Source: CAYUUR01 sp052034685 (GTDB lineage: Bacteria; Patescibacteriota; Saccharimonadia; Saccharimonadales; CAYUUR01). From it: 64,000 nt of DNA. Where the stretch lies: the NCBI GenBank assembly GCA_052034685.1, contig JBPOIH010000007.1, positions 74,852 to 138,851 on the forward strand, written 5' to 3'. Positions 41,423-49,968 of the stretch are shown in pieces (positions within the stretch are counted from its first letter, which is position 1; each line of letters begins with the position of its first letter). The notes beneath the pieces are model-generated. The model had not been told where the DNA came from and did not search any database. It saw nothing but the letters and a program-made list of their open reading frames with translations. A program made the position numbers and the translations under genes.

Positions 41423-43219
41423 CTACCAGCCGCCGCCGCCTCCACCACCACCGCCGCCTCCAGAGGAACCGCCGCCGCCAGAAAAGCCACTCGAACCAGA
41501 ACTACTTGGCGCAGTGAAAGTGCTTGTCGCCGCAGTGTTAAAGCTATGCAAGGATCCAACAAGATAACCCGTTCTGAACGCAGATGTGTTGCCCTGATAC
41601 CATTCGGGCGGTTCATTGTAGAGGTCTTTGAATTGTTCTGCCCACTGTTTTTCTAGACCGAAGAGCATGGCATACGGTAGTAGTGTTTCGAACAGCTTGA
41701 CCTGTGTAGAATGCTTTCCGGCCTGACCAAACTGTTTGACTCCTTCTGGTGATTGCAGGAACGCTATGCGATCTTTCTCAGCAAGCTTGATATACGCTTT
41801 GAGCCCAAGTAAATATTCTTTGGTTTCAACTCCCTTGACAGAGCGCGCAGGCATTGTCCGTGCTGCAAACATCATGATAAGTCCCGATGTGATCAGACCA
41901 ATCCCAATAGGTGTTAATATAACGGTAAAGGCTAGCATGAAGCCAATAAGTGTTGCGAGCACGCCACCAATCATGAAACCTCTTGGCGCCTTAATTGGGT
42001 CATTCGCAAAGTAGCCGTCCTTATACAGTGACTGCATTGTCTGTTTGTGTATCTTTACAACGTCGCCGTACAGTTTGTTCTTCAGAGACTTCATCTCTAC
42101 TTTTTGACCTGTCGATGGAGCCTTGCCAAACAACCCCTGAACCAACAACAATTGTTCTGCCGTCAGGCCTTCCAACGGCTTCACAAGCTCAATGCTATAC
42201 TCTGGCTTGGCATGCTTCTTGTCTGAGGCGATTTCGTGGATAATCAAATACTTGGCAATGGCGAGCTCGATAATTGCTGCCGTAATTGCTGATGTTCGGA
42301 CTTTCTCCTGCATGATTCCTTCACTAGTAATGGCATTGAGCCCCTTTGGCGGAGTGTACTGCGGAACGATAACGCCCTTACCTTTCGGGTCTCTACCAGA
42401 ATTACGCCAGCGGCTTACCAGCCAGATCGTTGTGAGTAATGGCAGGAGCACTAACGGCGAAAGAAACAACAATGGACGGACGACCTCCCACAGAGATGGT
42501 TGATACGGGCTAAAGGTGTTTTTCTCAAACCCCATGACAAACGAAAGGTTTTGGCCAGGCAGCAAATTGGCTGCACGTACATTTATAATTGTAGCGTCGT
42601 TTTCTACGGATTGCGTAATCTCGCAGTTGCTCGCCGTCGAGCCTAATGCACCAGTAAAGCACTTTGGCGATTTACTTATAGATTCTGCCAGTCCATTCGG
42701 TATATGTATGCGGGCTGTGACCGATCCAAAGGGTTGCATCCACTCTGTGCCGTTCACATCCCAGAACCACTCATCGTGTTCGTCGTAGTACGTAATGACA
42801 TCACGCATGGTGTAGCTAATGACATAGGTTTTTTCGCCGTGGACGTACTTACCGGCATCGCCGATCTTGAGCACAAGATTGTCGTTCTGGGTGCTGCTTG
42901 AATACGAGTAGGCATTGCCAAGCCGGTCTGTTACCTTGGCAACTTTTAGTTGAAGACTCTTATCCTCATAGGTTTTTGGTATCGCTCGCAAAATTCCATG
43001 GTTCTGGTCATACTCAGGAAACACAGCGGTTATACGCTCTTCTACACGTAGCTCCGCCTCGTTGTCTGCATTCTTGCCCAGGTAGTAATCCGCCGCAAAG
43101 GACTTAATATCAAAGTCTTGGACGTTTTGGGCTTGTGCGATACGCACAGGCGACAGACTAAATACCAGAGAAAGTGCCAATACCGGCAAAAGTAATAACA
43201 GCCTTAAGCGTTTCATCAT
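41423..43219 (-). CDS. DUF2207-domain membrane protein with Gly-rich tail
   Basis: 598 residues: signal-anchor helix at the N-terminus, a beta-rich outer domain (DUF2207) about residues 30-230, then two or three transmembrane helices around 245-270 and 415-455 and a cytoplasmic domain. The C-terminus ends in a Ser/Gly repeat tail with a dozen consecutive Gly and a final Trp, as is common in this family. The function of DUF2207 proteins is unknown. SD GGAGC precedes the paired ATG codons. Confidence 0.85.
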   Translation of the reverse strand: MMKRLRLLLLLPVLALSLVFSLSPVRIAQAQNVQDFDIKSFAADYYLGKNADNEAELRVEERITAVFPEYDQNHGILRAIPKTYEDKSLQLKVAKVTDRLGNAYSYSSSTQNDNLVLKIGDAGKYVHGEKTYVISYTMRDVITYYDEHDEWFWDVNGTEWMQPFGSVTARIHIPNGLAESISKSPKCFTGALGSTASNCEITQSVENDATIINVRAANLLPGQNLSFVMGFEKNTFSPYQPSLWEVVRPLLFLSPLVLLPLLTTIWLVSRWRNSGRDPKGKGVIVPQYTPPKGLNAITSEGIMQEKVRTSAITAAIIELAIAKYLIIHEIASDKKHAKPEYSIELVKPLEGLTAEQLLLVQGLFGKAPSTGQKVEMKSLKNKLYGDVVKIHKQTMQSLYKDGYFANDPIKAPRGFMIGGVLATLIGFMLAFTVILTPIGIGLITSGLIMMFAARTMPARSVKGVETKEYLLGLKAYIKLAEKDRIAFLQSPEGVKQFGQAGKHSTQVKLFETLLPYAMLFGLEKQWAEQFKDLYNEPPEWYQGNTSAFRTGYLVGSLHSFNTAATSTFTAPSSSGSSGFSGGGGSSGGGGGGGGGGGW

Positions 43220-43272
43220 GCTCCACTATACGCCGTTTTTTGGCGATGAACTACCTTATTCTACACAAAAAA

Positions 43273-43629
43273 CTATGCTTGTTCGTCGTACTCGCTGATC
43301 TTGCTGTTGATATAGCCGATGAGTGCTGAGAAGCCCCAAGCGATTAAACCATACACAATGATTGCAAAAAGCGCTGACACGTCTAAGTAACCAGTCTCGC
43401 CAACTGCTTTGGGCGGAAAGATACCGCGAAACGGCTGCAAAAAGTCAGTCGAGGTTGTATAGATAAACTTCACAAACGGTGAGCTATCGTTTGCAGAAAA
43501 CGCCAGTAGGAACACCCGAAAACCGAGTACAATCTCTGCAAAGATAACATATGCGTACATCGCATACGTCAGCACCTTGCCGACATTCAGGTACGTTGGC
43601 ACCTCTGATGTTGTTTGTTTTTTAGCCAT
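43273..43629 (-). CDS. YggT-family membrane protein
   Basis: Two transmembrane helices (about residues 20-40 and 83-105) with FRVFLLAFSANDSSPFVKFIYTTSTDFLQPFRGIFPP between them, the YggT signature, then DVSALFAIIVYGLIAW. Relatives are often near cell-division genes (sepF, divIVA) and are involved in membrane/osmotic functions; no such genes lie here. An SD (GGAGGG) is present before the ATG. Confidence 0.85.
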   Translation of the reverse strand: MAKKQTTSEVPTYLNVGKVLTYAMYAYVIFAEIVLGFRVFLLAFSANDSSPFVKFIYTTSTDFLQPFRGIFPPKAVGETGYLDVSALFAIIVYGLIAWGFSALIGYINSKISEYDEQA

Positions 43630-43681
43630 AGAACCCTCCTCGTCAATCTGACAGTGTTATTTATGGCTATAGTATATCACC

Positions 43682-44308
43682 CTACTGTTGGCCCGTAATA
43701 TCACTTGGTTGCAACAGGCCCCAGTCAACCGCATTAATCTCGCTTTCAGCTATATGTCCTACCTCGTCAGCTCGCCAGCCGTTCCATGCTTGGTTCAAAC
43801 AGCCATAGACCAACCCGATTCCAAGACTCACCCCGTCAGCATATGAGCGCATCTGATCTTGTGAAAGCAACTCTTCAATACCATAAAAATAACCTGCACG
43901 TTTCCATCCATGAACGGACAGCATTGCCAGCACTTCCCATCGTTCGGACTCAGCAGTTTTATCAATTACGCTCGGCACTTGTATATTAACGAGTGCGTCG
44001 TTAAGTTCAAGCGCTGGGCTGGACTGACTCAATCGATCAGCAGCCGTTAGCATAATATCCGCACCAACTTGTAGACCGAGGCGCCGACGCATGTCATGTG
44101 CATAATCGCCATTTTTAGGCAGCAAAGCGATAGTTTCTTTACCTAAGCGATCCAACCCTTTGGCACGTGTACTCCTGAGGATTTCATCCAAGGCCACAGT
44201 ACCGCCAAAACGAAGTTCGCCCTCTATAGTTGTCGCAATATCGTGGAGCGGTACATCCAGAGGCGGTAAATTGTTTGCATTGAATTTCTCTAGTCCCATA
44301 TCACTCAC
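43682..44308 (-). CDS. Hypothetical protein, partner of the large acidic protein
   Basis: 208 residues, soluble, helical, starting MSDMGLEKFNANNLPPLDVPLHD. It is separated by only 9 bases from the large acidic protein upstream, so they are one operon. A RRRLGLQVGADIMLTAADRLSQ segment and a Trp-rich C-terminal part (NQAWNGWRADEVGHIAESEINAVDW) are visible. Not recognised. Confidence 0.6.
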   Translation of the reverse strand: MSDMGLEKFNANNLPPLDVPLHDIATTIEGELRFGGTVALDEILRSTRAKGLDRLGKETIALLPKNGDYAHDMRRRLGLQVGADIMLTAADRLSQSSPALELNDALVNIQVPSVIDKTAESERWEVLAMLSVHGWKRAGYFYGIEELLSQDQMRSYADGVSLGIGLVYGCLNQAWNGWRADEVGHIAESEINAVDWGLLQPSDITGQQ

Positions 44309-44317
44309 CGAGCCTGA

Positions 44318-46492
44318 CTACTTGTCTTCTTGTGCCTCAGCAATGGCAACTTCGGTACTTTTAGCAAGCGCACGGAAAAGCTTACGCATACGTGGGATAG
44401 TAAGCAGACGCTTAATCTCTGCGTCAGACTCGCGAGCTACCAGCAACATGATGGCGTCACGGAATGATACATCTTTTTTGGTATCTTCAGATATCATGTT
44501 GTTTTCTCGTGCATTTACGATATGGTTCCTTCTGATACCGAACTCACTCTCAAGTTGGCGTGATGAGTAACGATCACCTGGGCCAAAGCCTACTGCCAAT
44601 AGTTGATTAGCGATCCGACCAACCACCGCGCGAATATGCTGTTCTTCTAATTCTGTCTTCGACTTAGTCCTCGCCTCTGGCGCTTCAAGTGGTTCCGGGC
44701 TGGCTGGCGTGTGCTCGATGCGCTCATCACGGATATCATCATTATTTTGTTCTGTATCGGCTTCAGGCATAACTTCAGTCTCCGCTTCTGGCGTGTCGAC
44801 TTGTTCTTCCTCTTCAACCGTTGCTGGTGGCGTTGCTGGTACTGCTTCAATGCTGTCTTCAATTGTCGAGCGCGGCATCTCATCGCCTTCGTCGCCGGTG
44901 TCGTACTCAACACCAACAATTGTCACGCCAGACGAGAAACTGCCGTTATCAACAATAATGCGCGTGCTCGGGTTAAAGGCAATTAATTCGCGTAACTGTG
45001 CTGTCTCTGCGTCATCCATATCCAATATTGTATCAATCAGCATTTCGCCGAGACCACCCAAGTTTTCACCATATAACTGCCCAAAGATATCTGTAATGTT
45101 ATTCTCTGCAAGATCATTCAATAATGCATCGTTCTCTGTCAAAGCAATGAGCTTATCAGCAACTTCGCTGCGCAGTGCATCGAGTGAAACATTCGATTCA
45201 AGTCGCTTCGTGTCTTCCTCGTCAAAGTTCTCTTCAATACATTCAAGCATGCCGTCAACAATATCAAAGACAAAATGTAGCATTGAAGACTCCGGAATTG
45301 CCTCTGACTCAGCAAAATTTGGCATCGCTGAATAAATCTTACTCAGGAACGCATACAATTCCATCTGACTCGGCATCACTTCTGCAAAGCGTTCAACAAT
45401 CTCATCGCTCACTGAATCCACTTCAGTTTCGGCTGGCTGATCAATTGGTTCTTCAACGATTTCTGTTACTACTGGAACATCTGGTTCATTATCAGCCTCG
45501 GCATCAAATGTTTCAATTGGCGCAAACGGCTTCTCAAGCGATACAGGCATAGCTTCAGGATGCTGCTCAACCTCTGGAGTAGCAACACCGAGTTCAACCA
45601 AATGTTGCGCAAACCGCTTGACGTCGTCATCGCTTTCGGCGCCAATCACAACGTCATATTTTAGCTCCGGATTAACTTCATATGCAGATGAAAGCCCACG
45701 CTTGTTGTTGTGTGCAAACATTTGTTGCTTACGATAAGTCAGGTTCGTTAAGAACTCACGAACGTTGCGCATCACGTCTCTATCAAAGACAGGAGCATGC
45801 TCTACGCCAAGGACAGAGGTGAACATACGCGTCCATAGTTCGTTTACGCTAATCTGCTCCCCGTCGACTAACTCTGTTAACACAGAAAGTGCCGCAAATT
45901 TTGGAGCAGCGTGCCGCAGGCTCGACTCTTTTGATGCCAGCTTTATGCGTCGGCTGCCAATGTAAACAGCAGGCATACCTGATGTCTCATCCATACCAAA
46001 ATCGATCGCAACTGTCGGGCGCGGTTTAGCGACTTCAGCAACCGCAGGCTTAGCTGGTTGTTGATCTGCTCGGTTTATACTAGCACTGTTATATACAGCT
46101 GGCTCTGCCGTTCCACTCAAGTTCATTAATGCACGAAGAGTCAACCTTCCTGCTACCAATCTAGTCTTGGTGTCTACCTGCATGTCAATCTCATGGAGTT
46201 TGTTGTCAACATCTGTCGTAGACATTTCCAACTCAAGCAGCGTTGCACGCAGTGATTCTAGTTTTTCTACATCAGAAGTATTCTTGTTAAGATCGCTCAG
46301 CGCAGAGATTGCAGCATCATCTGGCACACTCTCTAATACGGTGTCGGCAACACCAAAGGCAGCACGTACTGCCGCTTGACCTTCGGGTGTCTCATCGTAG
46401 TCTTCAGAAAATACAATTTCAGAAAGCCGACAAGCTCGTTCAATAGATGCCGCTGCCTCAGATAAGTGTCCTTGTTGTACATGCGAGTTCAT
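44318..46492 (-). CDS. Large acidic protein with possible winged-helix and HTH modules
   Basis: 724 residues, no membrane segment. Residues about 185-275 (IKLASKESSLRHAAPKFAAL, then NELWTRMF and a Lys/Arg region) look like a winged-helix module as in OmpR-type C-terminal domains; the last 110 residues include QLESEFGIRRNHIVNARENN, an HTH-like recognition pattern. Between them are strongly acidic and low-complexity parts (residues about 285-370 and 535-605, Glu/Asp/Pro/Val). Together with its 9-base-linked partner it may form a regulatory or DNA-organising pair. No known family name. Confidence 0.6.
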   Translation of the reverse strand: MNSHVQQGHLSEAAASIERACRLSEIVFSEDYDETPEGQAAVRAAFGVADTVLESVPDDAAISALSDLNKNTSDVEKLESLRATLLELEMSTTDVDNKLHEIDMQVDTKTRLVAGRLTLRALMNLSGTAEPAVYNSASINRADQQPAKPAVAEVAKPRPTVAIDFGMDETSGMPAVYIGSRRIKLASKESSLRHAAPKFAALSVLTELVDGEQISVNELWTRMFTSVLGVEHAPVFDRDVMRNVREFLTNLTYRKQQMFAHNNKRGLSSAYEVNPELKYDVVIGAESDDDVKRFAQHLVELGVATPEVEQHPEAMPVSLEKPFAPIETFDAEADNEPDVPVVTEIVEEPIDQPAETEVDSVSDEIVERFAEVMPSQMELYAFLSKIYSAMPNFAESEAIPESSMLHFVFDIVDGMLECIEENFDEEDTKRLESNVSLDALRSEVADKLIALTENDALLNDLAENNITDIFGQLYGENLGGLGEMLIDTILDMDDAETAQLRELIAFNPSTRIIVDNGSFSSGVTIVGVEYDTGDEGDEMPRSTIEDSIEAVPATPPATVEEEEQVDTPEAETEVMPEADTEQNNDDIRDERIEHTPASPEPLEAPEARTKSKTELEEQHIRAVVGRIANQLLAVGFGPGDRYSSRQLESEFGIRRNHIVNARENNMISEDTKKDVSFRDAIMLLVARESDAEIKRLLTIPRMRKLFRALAKSTEVAIAEAQEDK

Positions 46493-46556
46493 ATGTGCGT
46501 CATTATACCAGTTTGTTGTGTATTATTCAACTATGTTTCTTCTTTTATAGTTATTC

Positions 46557-46586
46557 TTGTGCTTAATTAAAACAACTGTGTAATAC
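46557..46586 (+). promoter_or_regulatory. Leaderless-type promoter of the acyltransferase gene
   Basis: TTGTGC (46557-46562), 18-base spacer, TAATAC (46581-46586), then 8 bases to ATG at 46595. No SD between. Confidence 0.5.
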
Positions 46587-46594
46587 TGTTGCGC

Positions 46595-47440
46595 ATGAGT
46601 AAACCATCGGTAAAACTAAAAAACTATCAACGGGTCTATGACTACTACGAAAAGCGCCGCCAAAACCCCGGCGCGGCGCGACGTCGCCATACAGTTCTCG
46701 CAAGGCTATTCAAGCCCGTTATACATGAGCTAAACCCAGAGTTGAGCGCACAAATTAATGAACTCCGCGAACGCGGCACCCAGTTTGTAATTGCTGGCAA
46801 CCACGTAAGTGATGTTGACCCAGTTATCATGGCGAGCCTAACGCGCCATTATCCGCCCCTGGCACACCTCGAGGGCAACACATTTATACCAAGCAAAAGT
46901 ACGCTGTTTAAACATCGTTTTGTTCGCTGGTTGATTGATGACCTCGGCGCAACGCCACAATTCCGCACCAAAGATGTCGGTCGGAACGGAGAACCGCTGC
47001 CCGACGATGTCAAACAGTTACGAAACGCGGGACGTAAACGGTCATTCTTAATGGCACGTAGCAAACTTGAAAAGCAACGCCAAAACATGGGTATTTACCC
47101 AGAGGGCGAGCGTAATGGCGAAGAGCGTGATCGAATAAGCAAGATTGGCTTTGGACTTGGCGAGATGATCTGCAATCTTGACCCTTCTGTAGAGATTGCC
47201 ATCATCCCAATCGCCGTACACTACGGCAACGAAAGAAAACGACGCTTTGGCAGTATTCCGCTACTTGGTGCTGTCGAAAGAATCTGGCATGAGCACGACC
47301 CAGATGTAACCCTTGGTAACATCATTCTTGGACCATTCCAACAACCTTCTGACTTTGAACCGCTGCTCCGTGACGGCATGCAAGAAACGCTCGACTATTC
47401 AATCGAACAACGCGCTGCACGCTTCGCAGAAGCAGCGTAA
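46595..47440 (+). CDS. 1-acyl-glycerol-3-phosphate acyltransferase-family protein (PlsC-like)
   Basis: PlsC-type acyltransferase with the catalytic NHVSDVD (H(x)4D, about residue 64), then the glycerol-phosphate-binding YPEGERNGEERD (block III) and IAIIPIAVHYG (block IV). Unusual extra residues between blocks and no obvious membrane helix make this a divergent member. It could build phosphatidic acid, fitting the PAP2, CDP-alcohol transferase and lipid-kinase genes in the window. ATG at 46595 follows TAATAC (46581-46586) by 8 bases with TTGTGC at 46557-46562. Confidence 0.85.
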   Translation: MSKPSVKLKNYQRVYDYYEKRRQNPGAARRRHTVLARLFKPVIHELNPELSAQINELRERGTQFVIAGNHVSDVDPVIMASLTRHYPPLAHLEGNTFIPSKSTLFKHRFVRWLIDDLGATPQFRTKDVGRNGEPLPDDVKQLRNAGRKRSFLMARSKLEKQRQNMGIYPEGERNGEERDRISKIGFGLGEMICNLDPSVEIAIIPIAVHYGNERKRRFGSIPLLGAVERIWHEHDPDVTLGNIILGPFQQPSDFEPLLRDGMQETLDYSIEQRAARFAEAA

Positions 47441-47499
47441 GTCTTCTTCATTCATGTTGCCCAGCCAGCACAGCGCGAAGCAGCTTGATCATGAAGGTA

Positions 47500-47528
47500 T
47501 TGCATTTTATATATTTTTGTGCTATTAT
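47500..47528 (+). promoter_or_regulatory. Leaderless-type promoter
   Basis: TTGCAT (47500-47505), 17-base spacer, TATTAT (47523-47528), then 6 bases to the ATG at 47535. The clearest case in the window. Confidence 0.6.
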
Positions 47529-47534
47529 ATGTGA

Positions 47535-48044
47535 ATGACCACACCTGAGTTTAGATCTCTAGGAGAAATACAAGTTCAGCCAGACGGCCAAAACCTTGTT
47601 CCTGTTGCAGTTCACCCTGTTACAGAGCTAGGTATTGTTCATGACGAAGACGGCAATTCACTACACCAAGTTACCTTTGACAGAACAGTACGGGTTGAGG
47701 AACGCTTCCAGTACGAGGGTACATGGTACCGACAATATGCATACGTACCGCAATCAGAAACTATCGTGACAGATAACTCACTTACTGCCCGCTATATGTT
47801 AGTTGGCGATGTTGTAGTGGAGCGCAAGGCCCACGGCTCAGCGCTCATTGATGGCATGGTTGAGTTATCCGAAGAACTCGAAGAAGCACTCAACGACTCC
47901 GATATCGACGCACGCGCGATTGCCATAAAAGCAGCGCTTGGCCACATTCAGCGTTCAGTCATAGAGAACTATCGCCCAATCGTTGACAAACAAGGTCGTT
48001 TTACGGTCAACCCAAAACCCGTCCTCGTTGGCAAAACTAATTAG
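47535..48044 (+). CDS. Hypothetical protein, 169 aa
   Basis: No recognised domain. N-terminal half is beta-rich (LVPVAVHPVTELGIVHDEDGN... GTWYRQYAYVP), C-terminal half helical and acidic (EELEEALNDSDIDARAIAIKAALGHIQ). ATG preceded by a strong -10 six bases upstream and by no SD. Ends 11 bases from a convergent membrane protein gene. Confidence 0.6.
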   Translation: MTTPEFRSLGEIQVQPDGQNLVPVAVHPVTELGIVHDEDGNSLHQVTFDRTVRVEERFQYEGTWYRQYAYVPQSETIVTDNSLTARYMLVGDVVVERKAHGSALIDGMVELSEELEEALNDSDIDARAIAIKAALGHIQRSVIENYRPIVDKQGRFTVNPKPVLVGKTN

Positions 48045-48055
48045 CTTCAGGTCGC

Positions 48056-48562
48056 CTACTTCCAGCCGCCTTTGACGCGGATGCTTTTGATAATCAGCCC
48101 GTCTAGTAGCAGGTGGCTAAAGTACCCGGCCACCGCTGCACCGTATATCAGCAGACTTGTCTCGCCGACTTGCTGTGATGACAAGTACGACACCAAAACA
48201 ATCGGCAACGGAACCAAAAACATGGCAATACGGCTATGCGTCCAGCCGCGGTGCGTGCCAACTATTGGCGTCATTGCCAGTAGCCCCAATATTGCAGCTG
48301 CTGCATAGTAGCCAAATATTATAAGCAATACGTCAGCAACGAATGCTATGACAAAGAATATATCCTGCGCCTTAGAATTAGTATCAACATCTGGCCACAG
48401 CCCAAACAGCACTGCCACCACATACACCGCTACCAGCAGCTGCCAGTCACCCGCCAGCACCGAACTGTCCGGTAAGCCCCGCCCTGGCAGTAGGTAGTAG
48501 CCAGCTGACACCACCGTGCCAGCCAGCACACCACCCACCACATGCCCTTTGTAATTTGCCAT
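48056..48562 (-). CDS. YdjM/DUF457-type membrane-bound metal-dependent hydrolase
   Basis: Four- to five-helix membrane protein with metal-binding histidines in MANYKGHVVGG near the start, PDVD, THRGWTHS in the middle and SHLLLDGL near the end. These match the LexA-binding/inner-membrane YdjM-DUF457 hydrolase family. The substrate is unknown in bacteria. Length 168 is normal. Confidence 0.85.
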   Translation of the reverse strand: MANYKGHVVGGVLAGTVVSAGYYLLPGRGLPDSSVLAGDWQLLVAVYVVAVLFGLWPDVDTNSKAQDIFFVIAFVADVLLIIFGYYAAAAILGLLAMTPIVGTHRGWTHSRIAMFLVPLPIVLVSYLSSQQVGETSLLIYGAAVAGYFSHLLLDGLIIKSIRVKGGWK

Positions 48563-48595
48563 AAGCTTATTCTAACCGATTGTCGTCATTTCTCC

Positions 48596-48883
48596 TTAGT
48601 TAGCTGTATTATCCCAGTCACAAGTAACAGAGAACCAAGATGGTGACTCACCATAAGAACCATCACCACGTGAACTATATGCCCAGCACTCCATCTCCGT
48701 ACCATCTGGCTTTGTCATGTCAAAGAACTCACCGTTTGCTTTGATTTCCTCAATTGTTGGTGGTTCTTTTTGTCCTTCGTAGGTGCTACAGCCTGCAAGC
48801 AATGCTGCCCCACCCAGACAACCAGCTACGACAGTATTACGCAGCCAATTGCTGCTTTGATTTGCTTCTATATTTTGGTACAT
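48596..48883 (-). CDS. Small lipoprotein
   Basis: 95 residues. A hydrophobic stretch (VVAGCLGGAALLAGC) ends in a lipobox-like LLAGC, so the Cys near residue 32 is the probable lipidation site. The mature part is acidic with KANGEFFDMTKPDGTEMECWAYSS. Three Cys after lipidation site may matter for folding. Not recognised otherwise. Confidence 0.7.
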   Translation of the reverse strand: MYQNIEANQSSNWLRNTVVAGCLGGAALLAGCSTYEGQKEPPTIEEIKANGEFFDMTKPDGTEMECWAYSSRGDGSYGESPSWFSVTCDWDNTAN

Positions 48884-49154
48884 TAAAAAGCGCCTCCTAC
48901 ACGCTTGAATAAGTGATTCGCCTTAGTCTGCGATTGCTTAGTCAAGACAGGAACGCTTGCTTTTTGATTGGCGTGATGTCTAGTTTTGGGACAATGCTGT
49001 TTCGGTGGTCGCCAAAGTCACTGTATGCTTACTTGCGCCCAGAATTGTAATTCCGTAATTGAGTATTATAGGACGTTTACCCCACATGTCAATGGCGCGC
49101 TATCCACATTAACCCAGGGTGAAAGGGATGATAATAGAACTGCTCAGGGTCAAA
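48884..49154. other. Gene-free 271-base stretch before the accessory patch
   Basis: Between the small lipoprotein and the accessory genes nothing convincing is visible: short alternative ORFs only, a GATAAT at 49130-49135, and no hairpin terminator. It marks the left edge of a patch whose genes have no carbon- or lipid-metabolism neighbours. Confidence 0.4.
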
Positions 49155-49364
49155 ATGAGTTATTCATCGACATTTCAAATTCCAGAAGAAAAGTACTGGG
49201 AACCGAAGGCAATTTTAGAAGCAGAACACGGTAAAGAATTCCCAATTGAAGATGTACGAGAGATAGCTGATGAACTTGTTGGGCTATATCAGCTATTAAT
49301 GCGGAGTGAGTCAAATCAGCAAATAATAACGAGAACTTCTAATTCTGTTGGTAGAAGTTTTTGA
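49155..49364 (+). CDS. Small acidic protein, 69 aa
   Basis: MSYSSTFQIPEEKYWEPKAI begins a short acidic helical protein with DVREIADELVGLYQLLM; from memory, small acidic proteins with an xxxIADELVGLYxLL pattern often sit beside mobile elements or recombinases in bacteria, but I cannot check. ATG at 49155 is preferred to GTG at 49119; GATAAT at 49130-49135 precedes. It converges on the 209-residue gene, overlapping by 26 bases. Confidence 0.5.
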   Translation: MSYSSTFQIPEEKYWEPKAILEAEHGKEFPIEDVREIADELVGLYQLLMRSESNQQIITRTSNSVGRSF

Positions 49365-49968
49365 CGAGGAGCTTAACTGCTGGGTCGTCATATTTTTTGA
49401 ATGTCCAGGAGTTGTATCTTTTCGCTACACCACTTTTCGGACCATTGTATTTGTAGTGTTCCAGTAAAACTAGCAGATCCTCATAGAATTGCCTGACATC
49501 GAGTTGAATCACGCAGCTTCTATTTCGAGGATCCTTATCAAGTCTCAGTAAATGATATCTCCCATCTAAGAAGCCAATGCTCCAATAAATTGATATATTA
49601 CCAGCATAAATTGAGCGAGGTTCGTCAGTATGTAGCAGAGAATGACGAAATAAGTGGGCAAGGATCGCTCCTTTACCCGAATATTCGTTACTAATTTTCG
49701 CCATGTCTACATCAATAAAAGTTTGTAGATTGTCATTATTGCTTGATCCGTGAATGAGGTCACCGATCGATTCTGCAACCGGGAAAAGCTCACGTGCCAA
49801 CAGCCAGAATGGACTATAGTCCTGCGAGGAGCTTATAAGTTCCCACAATGGTTCAAGATCATGGATTAGTCGACCTTGAATCATTGAATAGGCATCGTAA
49901 GCGTTATTAACAATTCTTTGTACAGGCAATTCGCTATTCCTTATGGGCTGGAGGGGTCGGAAAGACAA
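49339..49968 (-). CDS. Hypothetical protein with a possible HEPN-type RxxxxH motif
   Basis: 209 residues. The segment LAHLFRHSLLHTDEPRS contains R-x4-H, the residues that in HEPN RNases form the active site, followed by a polar/acidic run; a helix-rich N-terminal half fits that fold. The motif is short and could be chance. The gene overlaps the upstream nuclease gene by 35 bases (49934-49968), stronger than ordinary ATGA coupling, so the two are likely one system. Confidence 0.45.
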   Translation of the reverse strand: MSFRPLQPIRNSELPVQRIVNNAYDAYSMIQGRLIHDLEPLWELISSSQDYSPFWLLARELFPVAESIGDLIHGSSNNDNLQTFIDVDMAKISNEYSGKGAILAHLFRHSLLHTDEPRSIYAGNISIYWSIGFLDGRYHLLRLDKDPRNRSCVIQLDVRQFYEDLLVLLEHYKYNGPKSGVAKRYNSWTFKKYDDPAVKLLVKNFYQQN

